A stretch of 64,000 nucleotides of DNA from Chrysaora quinquecirrha (lineage: Eukaryota; Cnidaria; Scyphozoa; Semaeostomeae; Pelagiidae), in contig JACTAT010000029.1 in assembly GCA_014526335.1 (NCBI GenBank), positions 4,172,105 through 4,236,104 on the forward strand. The letters run 5' to 3'. The notes under the pieces were generated by a model, which was not told the origin of the DNA, ran no database searches, and worked only from the letters and a program-made list of their open reading frames with translations. Each line of letters starts with the position of its first letter. Within the stretch, counting starts at the first letter, position 1. A program made the translations under genes and the position numbers. Of this stretch, positions 35,001 to 46,887 are shown piece by piece.

Positions 35001-38000
35001 TAGGCGATTTTTTGGGGAATATTTTGTGAGCCGAAATCAATTTTTTCTTAAAGAAAAAGACCTTATTTAGCCCCTAGAGGCTATTTGGGGGGTTTCTGGT
35101 AGGTTTTTATAAATATTTTTGAGGAAAAAGACGAGTTTTCAAAACCCCTTATTTTGCCCGATTTTTGGCCATTTGGTAAGGCTATAGACTTACCTTTTGG
35201 CTATTTTTGGGGAATATTTTGTGAGCCGAAATCAATTTTTTCTTAAAGAAAAAGACCTTATTTAGCCCCTAGAGGCTATTTGGGGGGTTTCTGGTAGGAT
35301 TTTATAAATATTTTTGAAGAAAAAGACGAGTTTTCAAAACCCCTCATTTTGCCCGATTTTTGGCCATTTGGTAAGGCTATAGACTTACCTTTTTGGCTAT
35401 TTTGGGGAAAATTTTGTGAGCCAAAATCGATTTTTCTTAAAGAAAAGACCTTATTTACCCCTAGAGGCTATTTGGGGGTTTCTGGTAGGTTTTTATAAAA
35501 ATTTTTGAAGAAAAAGACCAGTTTTCAAAACCCCTCATTTTGCCCGATTTTTGGCCATCTGGTAAGGCTATAGACTTATCTTTTTGGCGATTTTTGGAGG
35601 AAATTTTGGGACAAAAAATTGATTTTTTTTGAAAGAAAAAGACTTTATTTACCCTGTAGGGGCTATTTGGGGGGTTTCTGGTAGGTTTTTATAAATATTT
35701 TTTAAGAAAAAGACTACCTTTCAAAACCCCTTATTTTGCCCGATTTTTGGCCATTTGGTAAGGCTATAGACTTACCTTTTTGGCTATTTTTGGGGGAATA
35801 TTTTGTGAGCCGAAATCTATTTTTTCTTAAAGAAAACGACCTTATTTAGCCCCTAGAGGCTATTTGGGGGGTTTCTGGTAGATTTTTATAAATATTTTTG
35901 AAGAAAAAGACGAGTTTTCAAAACCCCTCATTTTGCCCGATTTTTGGCCATTTGGTAAGGCTATAGACTCACCTTTTTGGCTATTTTTTGGGGAATATTT
36001 TGTGAGCTGAAATCGATTTTTTCTTAAAGAAAAGACCCTATTTAGCCCTTAGAGGCTATTTGGGGGGTTTTTGGTAGGTTTTTATAAATATTTTTGAAGA
36101 AAAAGACTACTTTTCAAAACCCCTGATTTTGCCTGATTTTTGGCCATTTGGTGAGGCTATAGACTTACCTTTTAGGCGATTTTTTGGGGAACATTTTGTG
36201 ACCCAAAATCGATTTTTCTGAAAAAAAGACTTAATTTACCCCCTAGAGGCTATTTGGGGGTTTCTGGTTTGTTTTATAAATATTTTGAAGAAAAGATTAG
36301 TTTTCAAGACCCTGATTTTGCACAATTTTTTGCAATTTGATAAGGCTATAGACTTACCTTTTTGACTATTTTTGGGGGAAAATTTTGTGACCCGAAATCG
36401 ATTTTTTCTTAAAGAAAAGACCTTATTTACCCCCTAGAGGCTATTTGGGGGGTTTCTGGTATGTTTTTATAAATATTTTTGAAGAAAAAGACGAGTTTTC
36501 AAAACCCATCATTTTGCCCGATTTTTGGCCATTTGGTAAGGCTATAGACTTATCTTTTTGGCGATTTTTGGAGGAAAATTTTGGGACACAAAATCGATTT
36601 TTCTGAAAAAAAAAGACTTTATTTACCCTGTAGGGGCTATTTGGGGGGTTTCTGGTAGGTTTTTATAAATATTTTTGAAGAAAAAGACTACTTTTCAAAA
36701 CCCCTGATTTTGCCCGATTTTTGGCCATTTGGTAAGGCTATAGACTTACCTTTTTGGCTATTTTTTGGGGAATATTTTGTGAGCCGAATCCGATTTTTTC
36801 TTAAAGAAAAAGACCTTATTTAGCCTATAGAGGCTATTTTGGGGGGTTTCTGGTAGGTTTTATAAATATTTTTGAAGAAAAAGACGAGTTTTCAAAACCC
36901 CTTATTTTGCCCGATTTTTGGCCATTTGGTAAGGCTATAGACTTACCTTTTTGACTATTTTTGGGGGACAATTTTGTGACCCAAAATCGATTTTTTCTGA
37001 AAGAAAAGGACTTTATTTACCCTCTAGGGGCTATTTGGGGGGTTTTTGGAAGGTTTTTATAAATATTTTTGAAGAAAAAGACTACTTTTCAAAACCCTTA
37101 TTTTGCCCGATTTTTGGCCATTTGGTAAGGCTATAGACTTACCTTTTGACTATTTTTGGGAAATATTTTGTGAGCCAAAATCGATTTTTCTTAAAGAAAA
37201 AGACCTTATTTAGCCCCTAGAGGCTATTTTGGGGGGTTTCTGGTAGGTTTTTATAAATATTTTTGAAGAAAAAGACGAGTTTTCAAAACCCCTTATTTTG
37301 CCCGATTTTTGGCCATTTGGTAAGGCTATAGACTTACCTTTTTGACTATTTTTGGGGGACAATTTTGTGACCCAAAATCGATTTTTTCTGAAAGAAAAGG
37401 ACTTTATTTACCCTCTAGGGGCTATTTGGGGGGTTTTTGGTAGGTTTTTATAAATATTTTTGAAGAAAAGACGAGTTTTCAAAACCCCTTATTTTGCCCG
37501 ATTTTTGGCCATTTGGTAAGGCTATAGACTTACCTTTTTGGCTATTTTTGGGGAATATTTTGTGAGCCGAAATCAATTTTTCTTAAAGAAAAAGACCTTA
37601 TTTAGCCCCTAGAGGCTATTTGGGGGGTTTCTGGTAGGTTTTATAAATATTTTGAAGAAAAGACGAGTTTTCAAAACCCCTTATTTTGCCCGATTTTTGG
37701 CCATTTGGTAAGGCTATAGACTTACCTTTTGGCGATTTTTGGGGAATATTTTGTGAGCCAAAATCGATTTTTCTTAAAGAAAAGACCTTATTTAGCCCCT
37801 AGAGGCTATTTGGGGGTTTCTGGTAGGTTTTATAAATATTTTGAAGAAAAGACGAGTTTTCAAAACCCTTATTTTGCCCGATTTTTGGCCATTTGGTAAG
37901 GCTATAGACTTACCTTTTGGCTATTTTTGGGGAATATTTTGTGAGCCAAAATCGATTTTTCTTAAAGAAAAGACCTTATTTAGCCCCTAGAGGCTATTTG

Positions 38001-41000
38001 GGGGTTTCTGGTAGGTTTTATAAATATTTTTGAAGAAAAGACGAGTTTTCAAAACCCTTATTTTGCCCGATTTTTGGCCATTTGGTAAGGCTATAGACTT
38101 ACCTTTTCACTATTTTTGGGGAAAATTTTGTGACCCAAAATCGATTTTTCTGAAAGAAAAGGACTTTATTTACCCTCTAGAGGCTATTTGGGGGTTTTTG
38201 GTAGGTTTTATAAATATTTTTGAAGAAAAGACGAGTTTTCAAAACCCTTATTTTGCCCGATTTTTGGCCATTTGGTAAGGCTATAGACTTACCTTTTAGG
38301 CGATTTTTTGGGGAATATTTTGTGAGCCGAAATCGATTTTTTCTTAAAGAAAAAGACCTTATTTAGCCCCTAGAGGCTATTTGGGGGGTTTCTGGTAGGT
38401 TTTTATAAATATTTTTGAAGAAAAAGACGAGTTTTCAAAACCCCTTATTTTGCCCGATTTTTGGCCATTTGGTAAGGCTATAGACTTACCTTTTTGGCTA
38501 TTTTTTGGGGAATATTTTGTGAGCCAAAATCGATTTTTTCTTAAAGAAAAAGACCTTATTTAGCCCCTAGAGGCTATTTGGGGGGTTTCTGGTAGGTTTT
38601 TATAAATATTTTTGAAGAAAAAGACGAGTTTTCAAAACCCCTTATTTTGCCCGATTTTTGGCCATTTGGTAAGGCTATAGACTTACCTTTTTGGCTATTT
38701 TTTGGGGAATATTTTGTGAGCCAAAATCGATTTTTCTTAAAGAAAAGACCTTATTTAGCCCCTAGAGGCTATTTGGGGGTTTCTGGTAGGTTTTATAAAT
38801 ATTTTGAAGAAAAGACGAGTTTTCAAAACCCTTATTTTGCCCGATTTTTGGCCATTTGGTAAGGCTATAGACTTACCTTTTGACTATTTTTGGGGAAAAT
38901 TTTGTGACCCAAAATCGATTTTTTCTGAAAGAAAAGGACTTTATTTACCCTCTAGGGGCTATTTGGGGGGTTTCTGGTAGGTTTTTATAAATATTTTTGA
39001 AGAAAAAGACTACTTTTCAAAACCCCTTATTTTGCCCGATTTTTGGCCATTTGGTAAGGCTATAGACTTACCTTTTTGGCTATTTTGGGGAAAATTTTGT
39101 GAGCCAAAATCGATTTTTTCTTAAAGAAAAAGACCTTATTTAGCCCCTAGAGGCTATTTTGGGGGGTTTCTGGTAGGTTTTTATAAATATTTTTGAAGAA
39201 AAAGACGGGTTTTCAAAACCCCTTATTTTGCCCGATTTTTGGCCATTTGGTAAGGCTATAGACTTACCTTTTTGATTATTTTTGGGGGACAATTTTGTGA
39301 CCCAAAATCGATTTTTTCTGAAAGAAAAGGACTTTATTTACCCTCTAGGGGCTATTTGGGGGGTTTTTGGTAGGATGTTATAAATATTTTTGAAGAAAAA
39401 GACTACTTTTCAAAACCCCTTATTTTGCCCGATTTTTGGCCATTTGGTAAGGCTATAGACTCACCTTTTTGGCTATTTTTTGGGGAATATTTTGTGAGCT
39501 GAAATCGATTTTTTCTTAAAGAAAAAGACCTTATTTAGCCCCTAGAGGCTATTTGGGGGGTTTCTGGTATGTTTTTATAAATATTTTTGAAGAAAAAGAC
39601 GAGTTTTCAAAACCCCTTATTTTGCCCGATTTTTGGCCATTTGGTAAGGCTATAGACTTACCTTTTGGCTATTTTTGGGGAAAATTTTGTGACCCCAAAA
39701 TCGATTTTTTTTAAAGAAAAAGACTTATTTACCCCTAGAGGCTATTTGGGGGTTTCTGGTAGGTTTTTATAAATATTTTTGAAGAAAAAGACGAGTTTTC
39801 AAAACCCCTTATTTTGCCCGATTTTTGGCCATTTGGTAAGGCTATAGACTTACCTTTTTGGCTATTTTGGGGAAAATTTTGTGACCCAAAATCGATTTTT
39901 TCTTAAAGAAAAGACCTTATTTACCCCCTAGAGGCTATTTTGGGGGGTTTCTGGTATGTTTTTATAAATATTTTTGAAGAAAAAGACGAGTTTTCAAAAC
40001 CCCTCATTTTGCTCGATTTTTGGCCATTTGGTAAGGCTATAGACTTATCTTTTTGGCTATTTTTTGGGGAATATTTTGTGAGCAGAAATCGATTTTTTCT
40101 TCAAGAAAAAGACCTTATTTAGCCCCTAGAGGCTATTTTGGGGGGTTTCTGGTAGGTTTTTATAAATATTTTTGAAGAAAAAGACGGGTTTTCAAAACCC
40201 CTTATTTTGCCCGATTTTTGGCCATTTGGTAAGGCTATAGACTTACCTTTTTGACTATTTTTGGGGGACAATTTTGTGACCCAAAATCGATTTTTTCTGA
40301 AAGAAAAGGACTTTATTTACCCTCTAGGGGCTATTTGGGGGGTTTTCGGTAGGATTTTATAAATATTTTTGAAGAAAAAGACTACTTTTCAAAACCCCTT
40401 ATTTTGCCGGATTTTTGGCCATTTGGTAAGGCTATAGACTTACCTTTTTGGCTATTTTGGGGAAAATTTTGTGAGCCAAAATCGATTTTTTCTTAAAGAA
40501 AAAGACCTTATTTACCCCCTAGAGGCTATTTGGGGGTTTCTGGTAGGTTTTTATAAATATTTTTGAAGAAAAGACGAGTTTTCAAAACCCCTCATTTTGC
40601 CCGATTTTTGGCCATTTGGTAAGGCTATAGACTTACCTTTTTGGCTATTTTTGGGGAAAATTTTGTGACCCAAAATCGATTTTTTCTTAAAGAAAAAGAC
40701 CTTATTTAGCCCCTAGAGGCTATTTGGGGGGTTTCTGGTAGGTTTTTATAAATATTTTTGAAGAAAAAGACTAGTTTTCAAAACCCCTTATTTTGCCCGA
40801 TTTTTGGCCATTTGGTAAGGCTATAGACTTACCCCTTTTGGCTATAAATTTTTGAGGAAAATTTTGTGACTATTTTGGGGAAAATTTTGTGACAAAATCG
40901 ATTTTTTCTGAAAGAAAAGACTTTATTTATTTTGCCCGATTTTTGGCCATTTGGTAGAGGCTATTTGGGGGTTTCTGGTAGGTTTTATAAATATTTTTGA

Positions 41001-41215
41001 AGAAAAGACTACTTTTCAAAACCCCTTATTTTGCCCGATTTTTGGCCATTTGGTAAGGCTATAGACTTACCTTTTGGCTATTTTGGGGAAAATTTTGTGA
41101 GCCAAAATCGATTTTTCTTAAAGAAAAGACCTTATTTAGCCCCTAGAGGCTATTTGGGGGTTTCTGGTAGGTTTTATAAATATTTTTGAAGAAAAGACGA
41201 GTTTTCAAAACCCCT

Positions 41216-42714
41216 GCTTTTGTTTAGTACATTTAGATTAGAGCGTTTAGATTTAAATTTTTAAATATTAAAACTTAATCCCTTTAGAAGTATTTGGTTG
41301 GAATGATTTTACTTACTTTTTGAAAGTTTGTTTGTAAGTTTTCTGGATTAATTTTAACATTTTAATTGCATTTATTGTACTTTTATGATTTTGAGATTAT
41401 TTTAGAATTTTCTTTTTTGTTGAACTTTAGACTTTTCATTTTGCATTTGCCATTTGGTTGCTATAGATTTATTTTGGACAATTTTTAAAAGATTTTTAGC
41501 TTTGCAAGGTATTGTTTGTATTGCATTTTAAAACTTTTTACATGATTTTGATGATTTAGAACTTGCATTTTGGATTGATTTTTGAATTACTATTTTATTT
41601 TTAGCATAATTTTTGATTGAATTTTAACTTTGATTTATGAGCTTGTCTATATTTTTAGATTTTTGATATTTTGAGATTTGTTTTGAGTAGTTTTATTTGA
41701 TGATTTGCAATATTGATTTATTTGATATTTTAATTTGATTTTTAGATTTTAGGTATTACTTTTTGTGTGATTTTGCAATCGTTTTTAACTTATATTGATT
41801 TTGCTATCTTGAGATTTTTATTGATTTGTTAGCTATTTGGTTTTGGATTTTAATTTTTGAGATTTTAAACATTTTAGAATTTGATTTCAATTTTTCATTT
41901 GTTTTACTTTTTGCTTTATTAATTTGAACGATTGCTTTATGTATTTTTTAATTTTTGACTATTTTTTTTATTTGATTAGTTGAATTTTTGAATTTTTAGA
42001 TTTTTATTTTGATTTGAATATTTACGATATTTGAGATAATTTTAGATATTGTTTTGTAGTTTTACTATTGGATATTTGAATGATTTTTACATTTATTAGT
42101 AAGCTTTTTGTTAGATTTTTAAATTTTTAGCTATTTTGGTTTTGTAGTTTGAATATTTAATATTGCATTTTTGATTTGACTATTTTTAGGACTTTTTGTG
42201 ATTTTGTTAATTTATAGATTTTATTTTGATTATTTTGTTTTAAGACTTTTTAATTAGTATTGTAAGTATAAATATTTTTGAAGACGTTTCATTATTTATT
42301 TTTATGTTTGGAATATTTTTGCTATTATTTTAAAGATTTACTATTTTATTAAATTTTATATTAGGATTTATGTATTTGGACTTTTTAAGAAGACATTTTT
42401 TACATTTTTGACATTTTTGAACTTACTTATTACTGATGATATTTGAAAATATACTTTTTGAACAAACTATTTTAAAAAATTTTGCCCAGAGCTTTTGGGG
42501 TGATTTTCAGAAATTTTTTTAAGAAAATTTTAAATTTTTACCCCTTGAGACATTTTGGGTTAGTGGTTTTGGAAATTTTTGAAAATTTTTAGAAAAACTT
42601 TTTTAAACAAAAACCTTTTCCGTTTTGGTGCTTAGGTATTTTAGATATTTTAGGAAAAATTTTTAAAATTTTTAAAAATTTTTCTTAGCAAAACCCTTAC
42701 TTTTAGCTTTTAGT
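41216..42714 (+). repeat. T-rich degenerate block inside satellite A
   Basis: About 1.5 kb of strongly T-biased sequence with few C or G. It has no regular 196-bp period, yet fragments resemble monomers: CATTTTGCATTTGCCATTTG, TGCTATAGATTTATTTTGG and GGACAATTTTT. From 42,470 there are dense AAAATTTTT palindromes. It is either a decayed satellite or poor-quality sequence. No gene is seen. Confidence 0.6.
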
Positions 42715-44148
42715 TTGGTAGGTTTTATAAATATTTTTGAAGAAAAAGACGAGTTTTCAAAACCCCTCATTTTGCCCGATTTTTGGCCATTTGGTAAGGC
42801 TATAGACTTATCTTTTTGGCGATTTTTTTTGAGGAAAATTTTGGGACACAAAATCGATTTTTTCTGAAAGAAAAAGACTTTATTTACCCTGTAGGGGTTA
42901 TTTGGGGGGTTTCTGGTAGGTTTTTATAAATATTTTGAAGAAAAAGACGAGTTTTCAAAACCCCTCATTTTGCCCGATTTTTGGCCATTTGGTAAGGCTA
43001 TAGACTTATCTTTTTGGCGATTTTTTGAGGAAAATTTTGTGAGCCAAAATCGATTTTTCTGAAAGAAAAAGACTTTATTTACCCTGTAGGGGTTATTTGG
43101 GGGTTTCTGGTAGGTTTTTATAAATATTTTTGAAGAAAAAGACTACTTTTCAAAACCCCTTATTTTGCCCGATTTTTGGCCATTTGGTAAGGCTATAGAC
43201 TTACCTTTTTGGCTATTTTTGGGGGGAAATTTTGTGAGCCAAAATCGATTTTTTCTTAAAGAAAAAGACCTTATTTAGCCCCTAGAGGCTATTTTGGGGG
43301 GTTTCTGGTAGGTTTTTATAAATATTTTTGAAGAAAAAGACGAGTTTTCAAAACCCCTCATTTTGCCCGATTTTTGGCCATTTGTTAAGGCTATAGACTT
43401 ACCTTTTAGGCGATTTTTTGGGGAACATTTTGTACCCCAAAACCCAGTTTTTTATGAAAAAAAGACTTAATTTACCCCCTAGAGGCTATTTGGGGGGTTT
43501 CTGGTTTGTTTTTATAAAAACTTTTGAAGAAAAAGACTAATTTTCAAAACCCTTTATTTTGCACGATTTTTGGCAATTCGGTATGGCTATAGACTTACCT
43601 TTTTGGCTATTTTTTGTGGAAAATTTTGTACCCCAATACCGATTTTTTCTGAAAGATAAAGACTTTTTTCACCTGTTAGAGGCTATTTTGGGGATTTCTG
43701 GTAACTTTTTTTAAATATTTTTGAAGAAAAAGACTAGTTTTCAAAACCCCTTATGTTGCCCGATTTTTGGCCATTTGGTAAGGCTTAGACTCACCTTTTT
43801 AGCTGTTTTTGAAATAAAATTTTGTACCACAAAACCGAGTTTTTCTGAAAGAAAGACTTTACTTACCCCCTAGAGGCTATTTTGGGGGTTTCTGGTAGGT
43901 TTTTCAAGGGAGGGGTAATTGGTATTTATTTTTTAAGAAAAAAGCGAGTTTTCAAAAACCCCTGATTTTGGCCGATTTCTGGCCATTTGGCAAGGCTATA
44001 TATAGACTTCGCATTCTCACCATTTTCGGGAAAATTTTCCTTTCTAATTCAACCCAATCTGATCCGAAAGTGCTATAGGTGCTATATATATCTCCTAAAG
44101 GCTATTCAGGGGGACATTTTTCGTATTTTGTTTCGAAGAAAAAAAGCG
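42715..44148 (+). repeat. Satellite A resumes, then decays (about 7 monomers)
   Basis: Normal monomers from 42,715 become progressively diverged after about 43,400 (for example TTTTGCACGATTTTTGGCAA) and end near 44,148 with a barely recognisable monomer. Divergent edge monomers are usual for satellite arrays. Confidence 0.85.
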
Positions 44149-44222
44149 AGTTAACGCCGGGGGTCGGTGGCATCGAGTAGACACAATAAAAACAACAGAA
44201 AGAGGGGGACACAATAATAAAC

Positions 44223-44352
44223 AAGGGTTGGCAGTATTTGGGATCGTATTTGGCCAATCAATGCTGTTATCATTACTAAGGAATAAATCTGATTCTCAGT
44301 AACCATAATACCACAAATTTCTTTGGTGGCCAACCAGCCTTACAAATACGAT
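44223..44352. repeat. Small inverted repeat
   Basis: GGGTTGGC and ATCGTATTTG on the left are matched inverted by GGCCAACC and CAAATACGAT on the right. It resembles a short MITE of about 130 bp. Target duplication not seen. Confidence 0.45.
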
Positions 44353-44424
44353 TCAGTTTTTGATGCTGATGTTGCATTATAATAAGTTCATTAAGTCCCT
44401 GTCGGTCAATAGAAAGTCATGATT

Positions 44425-44645
44425 TCTTTGCGCACAATGTGCCTTTTTCCAAGCCATCTTATGACATCTTCCAGTCGCGCCCATCGTGCGCTCACTTTTA
44501 GTCATCAATAACACCTTCTTACGCGCCAATCGTGCGCTTATTGTAAGTTCTTATTTCGACATCTTCATTTGGCGCCCACCGTGCGCATCTTTAAGCCATC
44601 AACCAAACCAGTCAACGTCCTCTCGCGCCCATCGTGAGATCATGA
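44425..44645 (+). repeat. Five imperfect copies of a GCGCCCATCGTGCGC repeat
   Basis: GCGCACAATGTGC, GCGCCCATCGTGCGC, GCGCCAATCGTGCGC, GCGCCCACCGTGCGC and GCGCCCATCGTGAG occur 45-51 bp apart. Each core is roughly palindromic (GCGC...GTGCGC). The spacers share CATCTT and AGTCATCAA-like words. Confidence 0.65.
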
Positions 44646-44781
44646 GGCAATAGTGTAGACAATGAGTGGTAAACAGCTTCCTAATTCAAAGAGATGAAAA
44701 TGTCAGAAAAAGTTATCGATATATACTCTGATGAAACCGATGAAAACGACTTCATTCATTTGAAATACTATCTAAGGCACT

Positions 44782-45181
44782 GGCCAAACGATCAAACATT
44801 GTTGGGCCAACATTTTAAATTTGCTTTAAAACAAATGTTTGAACGTTTGGCCGCGTCAAAAACATTGCTTGACAAGCAGAAGTAACAAAATTTGTGGCAT
44901 GATGTTTTTGAAAAAGTTCGAAAACATTTTTGCTTGACGAAAACAAAAAATGTTGGAAGAGCAATGTTTTTTGACGTGGCCAAAGGGTCAAACATTTTGC
45001 TTGACAAGCACATCTCAAATGTTGGACCACCAATGTTTGATCGTTTGGCCACTTCCAAAAACATTGCTCGTCCAACATGTTTTGCTTACGTCAAGCAAAA
45101 AATGTTTTTGAACTTTTTCAAAACATCACGCCACAAATTTTGCTTACTTTTGCTTATCAAACAATGTTTGATCGTTTGGCC
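44782..45181. repeat. Nested hairpin (foldback) element
   Basis: A large imperfect palindrome is centred near 45,015. The left arm (about 44,849-45,010) is mirrored at about 45,020-45,181; for example AAAATTTGTGGCATGATGTT on the left pairs with AACATCACGCCACAAATTTT on the right. A smaller hairpin at 44782-44852 begins GGCCAAACGATCAAACATTG and ends with a near-complement. GGCCAAACG and CAATGTTTGA words recur throughout. Short frames here are by-products. Confidence 0.75.
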
Positions 45182-45273
45182 GCCTTTTCAAACATTGCTT
45201 GTCAAACATTTCTTATTTTATTGTCATGCTTCAAAAGCTTGCAACATTTTGGCACCGAGCAACATTTCTAAAA

Positions 45274-45649
45274 AAAGCCGGGTTCTCGTATATCGCAGAC
45301 CATCGACGATCATGGCCTTGCGATGCTTGCGATTTATGAGAACATGAATTTTCAATGATCGGCGACTGTGACCTTTGCCGATGAACCAAAAGTGTTTTTC
45401 TTGCGATCGTCGGTGACGAACGCGGACATGAAAATCTATATGAGAACATCATCGGCGGCCATCGGCGATCAATTCTGAGTCATATCAAAGCGAAGCTCTT
45501 TGTTTTCTGGCTCACACGTGGCAGCACAGATGACGGAGGGTCATTCATCATCGCAGACAAGCAGCATATGTGAACACTTCGTCGGCCACGATCGCAAGCG
45601 GTCCCCGACTGTCTGCGATCAGGTTTGCGACATATGAAAACCGGGCTTT
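45274..45649. mobile_element. TIR element (MITE), 376 bp, class unclear
   Basis: The left end AAAGCCGGGTTCTCGTATAT is matched at the right end by the complement of ATATGAAAACCGGGCTTT. The inverted repeats are about 28 bp with five or six mismatches. The interior has repeated GCGATC and TCGGC words. No convincing target duplication was seen. It ends 8 bp before the first satellite B monomer. Confidence 0.65.
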
Positions 45650-45657
45650 AGTGACAA

Positions 45658-46673
45658 GTTAATTCTACTTCAACAAACCACTCCACGCGACAACACCATG
45701 TTTCTTCTCCCATCCAAGCAGCACGGGCGCTCGGGTAGCGCTGACCACTTAAGACAGAAAATTCAACGTAATGATCATCATTTAGAATGAATTTGCTGAA
45801 TTAGAGTATGATCAAGGAAGAACAACAAGGTAGTGATGATATGGAGAAGTTAATTCTACTTCAACAAAACACTCCACGCGACAACACCATGTTTCTTCTC
45901 CCATCCAAGCAGCACGGGCGCTCGGGTAGCGCTGACCACTCAAGACAGAAAGTTCAACATAGTGATCATCATGTAGAATGAATGTGCTGAATTAGAGTAT
46001 GATCAAGGCAGAACAACAAAGGTAGTTATGATATGGAGAAGTTAATTCTACTTCAACAAAACCCTCCACGCGACAACACCATGTATCTTCTCCCATCCAA
46101 GCAGCTCGGGCGCTCGGGTAGCGCTGACCACTCAAGACAGAAAATTCAACGTAGTGATCATCATGTAGAATGAATGTGCTGAATTAGAGTGTGATCAAGG
46201 AAGAACAAAAAAGGTAGTGATGATATGGAGAAGTTAATTCTACTTCAACAAAACACTCCACGCGACAACACCATGTTTCTTCTCCCATCCAAGCAGCTCG
46301 GGCGCTCGGGTAGCGCAGACCACTCAAGACAGAAAATTCAACGTAGTGATCATCATGTAGAATGAATGTGCTGAATTAGAGTATGATCAAGGAAGAACAA
46401 CAAAGGTAGTGATGATATGGAGAAGTCAATTCTACTTCAACAAAACACTCCACACGACAACACCGTGTTTCTTCTCCCATCCAAGCAGCTCGGGCGCTCG
46501 GGTAGCGCTGACCACTCAAGACAGAAAATTCAACGTAGTGATCATCATGTAGAATGAATGTGCTGAATTAGAGTGTGATCAAGGAAGAACAACAAAGGTA
46601 GTGATGATATGGAGAAGTCAATTCTACTTCAACAAAACACTCCATGCGACAACACCGTGTTTCTTCTCCCATC
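45658..46673 (+). repeat. Satellite B, left part (about 5 monomers)
   Basis: Tandem 192-bp monomers, measured from GAAGTTAATTC (or GTCAATTC) at 45849, 46041, 46233 and 46425. Landmarks are AAGCAGCTCGGGCGCTCGGG, GCGCTGACCACTCAAGACAG and TAGTGATCATCATGTAGAAT. The array is cut at CCCATC by the retrotransposon at 46674 and resumes at 51354. Confidence 0.95.
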
Positions 46674-46874
46674 TTTAATATTCTCTATGATTCGCGTGTA
46701 GAGAATATGGTAAGACATAACAAGAAGGAATGAGACATCTTGTATCAACAGAACGAAAAACTACAACTAATAATAAGATTAAGTATACCACGGTCTTGGT
46801 GCCATAGGGCGACCATATCCAGTCTATAATAAATCAATGATTAATGAGTCACTATATTACATCACAATATTACA
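46674..46874 (-). repeat. 3' LTR of the gypsy element
   Basis: 201 bp, TGTAATATT...AATATTAAA on the minus strand. It holds the inverted repeat TATTCTCTA/TAGAGAATA near its inner-strand end. About eight differences from the other LTR. Confidence 0.9.
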
Positions 46875-46887
46875 TTACCCCCTTTTC
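46875..46887 (-). promoter_or_regulatory. Polypurine tract
   Basis: TGAAAAGGGGGTAA on the minus strand lies just before the 3' LTR. It overlaps the integrase stop codon. Plus-strand DNA synthesis of LTR elements is primed at such tracts. Confidence 0.7.

Larger units (their letters stand above)
24731..41215 (+). repeat. Satellite A, main block (about 84 monomers)
   Basis: Tandem monomers of about 196-198 bp, measured from AAGGCTATAGAC at 24901, 25097, 25293 and 25491. Landmarks are GCCCGATTTTTGGCCATTTG, TAGAGGCTATTTGGGGGG, TTATAAATATTTTTGAAG and CGAGTTTTCAAAACCCC. The plus strand is T- and G-rich with long homopolymers. Subtypes alternate (GTGAGCC or GTGACCC after ATTTTG; GACGAG or GACTAC before TTTTC), so a higher-order structure exists. 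Some segments are duplicated over longer distances, for example 27.4-27.65 kb and 28.99-29.23 kb, 1580 bp apart. Short open frames in the monomers end at a shared TAG and are not genes. Confidence 0.95.

Noticed and set aside
24731..41215. CENP-B box in satellite A, or G-quadruplex
   Set aside because: No sequence close to the CENP-B consensus was found, and each monomer has only one or two strong G runs.
24679..43000. Many plus-strand open frames of 60-100 codons in satellite A, all encoding similar Phe-rich peptides
   Set aside because: They are the same stretch of the tandem monomer read repeatedly, ending at a shared TAG; the period of about 196 bp is not a multiple of three and there is no domain.
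44720..44760. Hammerhead-like string CTGATGA with GAAA nearby
   Set aside because: The bases between them cannot form stem II, and the surroundings are part of other repeats.
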